Part shown: piece after piece, positions 62,717 to 64,000 of the stretch | Layout: every line of letters starts with the position of its first letter | Position numbering within the stretch: the stretch's first letter is position 1 | NCBI RefSeq assembly: GCF_001884045.1 | Contig: NZ_MACF01000069.1 | Span: 1 to 64,000 of the forward strand | DNA: 64,000 bases | DNA from: Bacillus mobilis | GTDB taxonomy: Bacteria > Bacillota > Bacilli > Bacillales > Bacillaceae_G | Direction of reading: 5' to 3' | Notes under the pieces: generated by a model | Seen by the model: only the letters and a program-made list of their open reading frames with translations | Database searches by the model: none | What the model was told of the DNA's origin: nothing | Translations under genes and position numbers: made by a program

Positions 62717-62720
62717 TCTA

Positions 62721-64000
62721 TTAAAATTCAGCTTGAGCTGTCTTTATCAATTGGGCTTTGTAAGATACAATTCCTTTTCCTTCTGTCACACTTTTACGTT
62801 CACTTTTGAGGTCGATTGTTGCATTTTCACCGTTAATAACTAATGTCCCAGTTCCTTTTGTACCAGTGTCATCTGTCCAATCAAATATCCAGGTTGTTTC
62901 ATTTTGTTTTGTAGCCTTTGTTTCGAACATACCGGTAAATGTATTATTTAGGCGCTGTTCTACATTCAGCGTAGCTTTATCTATATTCGGATTAGATTCA
63001 GTAGTTCCCCATGTTTGAATGAATACACTTACCTGATTCTCACTATTACTATCAACAGGGTCGAAGAACGCCTTTAGCGGTTTTAATTGTTCCGCATTGT
63101 TTTTCAGGTTACCACTTGGGGTATTCGCATTAGATTGATTTTCACCTGAGTTGCTATCAGACTTTGGCATTGCTTGCTTTGCTCTCTCTTCCTCCATTGC
63201 TTTTTCTGCTGATCTCGTTAGGACAATTGGGTAATCCCCTTGAGTAATGCGTATTTTATCCCTACTAAGTTTTTCTAACTTAAATTCTAAAGCTGGTTCT
63301 TGATGAGTACCAGGATACATAAATGTATATTCTGGTTTCCCTGAAAGAACATTTTGTTGTATATTTGTAAAATTCACTACCGCAGTATAGTCAGTTTCAT
63401 ATAAAGCCATTGCAGAAACTTCAATTATATTTTGACCTTTTTCAACTATCTTATAGAAGTATGTATTATCCTTTTCACTCTGCCACATTCCTTTTAGCCC
63501 TTTCGTTGCATCTGATGCATACTCCTTAATTATGATAGGTACCTTCCTGATTAAATGTCCATTCTGCTTATTATTTTTATAACTAACTTCAATTTCCACA
63601 CTTTTTTTTGAAGGCGACTCGTTTACAATGATGTTCACTTGCCCACTATCGGTTATTTTTGCCTTAACAACATTTTCGTCTTTTGATTTAACAGATAGAA
63701 ATTCCTTTTCATCTACTCCTAAGTTTATCGTATTTTCTTTCGCTGTTCCTTGATCATATAATCTTAAGGATAAATCAATGTTTTTTTCTTCACCAGGCTT
63801 CAGCGATACTTCTTTAAGGTTCGGAATAAGTTCTTTGGCTATTACACTTGCATCTGCTTTTTCCCCATTCACATTTGTTTTTTGTTCTTCTTTCTTCGGT
63901 TCTGTTTGTTTCTTCTCAGTTTGCTGTCGCTCTGTATTCATTTTTGCCCCCTGTGATTGATACACAAAAATTGCAGCAATACACACAATAATAATCCCTA
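62721..64000 (-). CDS. Membrane-anchored exported protein, N-terminus outside window
   Basis: The minus-strand frame stays open to the right edge, reading GIIIVCIAAIFVYQSQGAKM, so the gene starts outside the window. The visible part has one membrane helix, a Glu/Lys/Gln linker (KKQTEPKKEEQKTNVNGEK), then three or four beta-rich segments separated by a low-complexity stretch (SDSNSGENQSNANTPSGN). No catalytic motif is seen. It may be a sensor or surface-binding protein; an N-terminal zinc ribbon is common in similar designs but is not visible here. Confidence 0.75.
   Translation of the reverse strand, partial: GIIIVCIAAIFVYQSQGAKMNTERQQTEKKQTEPKKEEQKTNVNGEKADASVIAKELIPNLKEVSLKPGEEKNIDLSLRLYDQGTAKENTINLGVDEKEFLSVKSKDENVVKAKITDSGQVNIIVNESPSKKSVEIEVSYKNNKQNGHLIRKVPIIIKEYASDATKGLKGMWQSEKDNTYFYKIVEKGQNIIEVSAMALYETDYTAVVNFTNIQQNVLSGKPEYTFMYPGTHQEPALEFKLEKLSRDKIRITQGDYPIVLTRSAEKAMEEERAKQAMPKSDSNSGENQSNANTPSGNLKNNAEQLKPLKAFFDPVDSNSENQVSVFIQTWGTTESNPNIDKATLNVEQRLNNTFTGMFETKATKQNETTWIFDWTDDTGTKGTGTLVINGENATIDLKSERKSVTEGKGIVSYKAQLIKTAQAEF

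Overview
The window looks like a chromosomal stretch of a Bacillus cereus-group bacterium. It is AT-rich Gram-positive DNA with strong AGGAGG-type ribosome binding sites. It carries a Bacillus-type Fnr with a C-terminal cysteine cluster, a GerW-type sporulation protein and a B. cereus-group structured repeat. No rRNA, tRNA, CRISPR array, prophage or plasmid functions were seen. Species level cannot be set from the sequence alone.

Layout. (1) 1-1.75 kb: an IS200/IS605-type element with an intact tnpB and a decayed tnpA. It is followed by an unrecognised 50-aa gene, a membrane/coiled-coil/Excalibur protein with a 15-residue repeat, and an unrecognised 189-aa gene. (2) 4.0-25.4 kb: a nearly complete nitrate-to-ammonium respiration island. 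It holds scdA (Fe-S repair), nirBD with siroheme genes (sumT-hemD-like, sirB, sirC), narK, molybdenum-cofactor genes (moaA-moeB-moeA-moaE-moaD), the regulator fnr, and narGHJI. An AEC transporter and a small PspC-domain protein sit inside it. Four promoters (scdA, nirB, moaA, narG) each carry an FNR-type palindrome 32 bp, centre to centre, from a -10 box. That is the geometry of class II activation, so one regulator encoded here plausibly switches on the whole pathway. (3) 25.8-30.3 kb: a translationally coupled MoxR / DUF58 / transglutaminase operon, then a bcr1-like repeat. (4) 30.5-45.5 kb: housekeeping and stress genes. These are a glutathione-peroxidase-like protein, an MBL hydrolase, an ABC1/UbiB kinase-like protein, an ECF sigma factor with its likely anti-sigma, a quinone-oxidoreductase-like enzyme, a zinc-PLC-like protein, a VOC protein, a DEAD-box helicase, fhs, a methyltransferase and several small membrane or zinc-ribbon proteins. 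(5) 45.6-52.1 kb: gerW, then a tightly packed GNAT / cupin / GNAT / 2H-phosphoesterase / GNAT group, a metallophosphoesterase, another GNAT and a divergent MocR regulator. (6) 52.1-64 kb: YitT, a macrolide-type glycosyltransferase, a kinase-like / double-GNAT / methyltransferase operon, a second-type alanine racemase, DinB, an MFS pump with a MarR regulator, a HAD phosphatase, a histidine phosphatase, and a membrane-anchored protein cut by the right edge.

I found no convincing wholly new multi-gene system. The observations most worth following are the TnpB with a displaced RuvC-II glutamate, the four identical FNR promoters including scdA, the fhs terminator that abuts the ribosome binding site of the next gene, the 13-bp motif shared by the marR and MFS promoters, the kinase/GNAT/methyltransferase operon with an altered kinase catalytic loop, and the orphan terminator hairpin near 46.1 kb.
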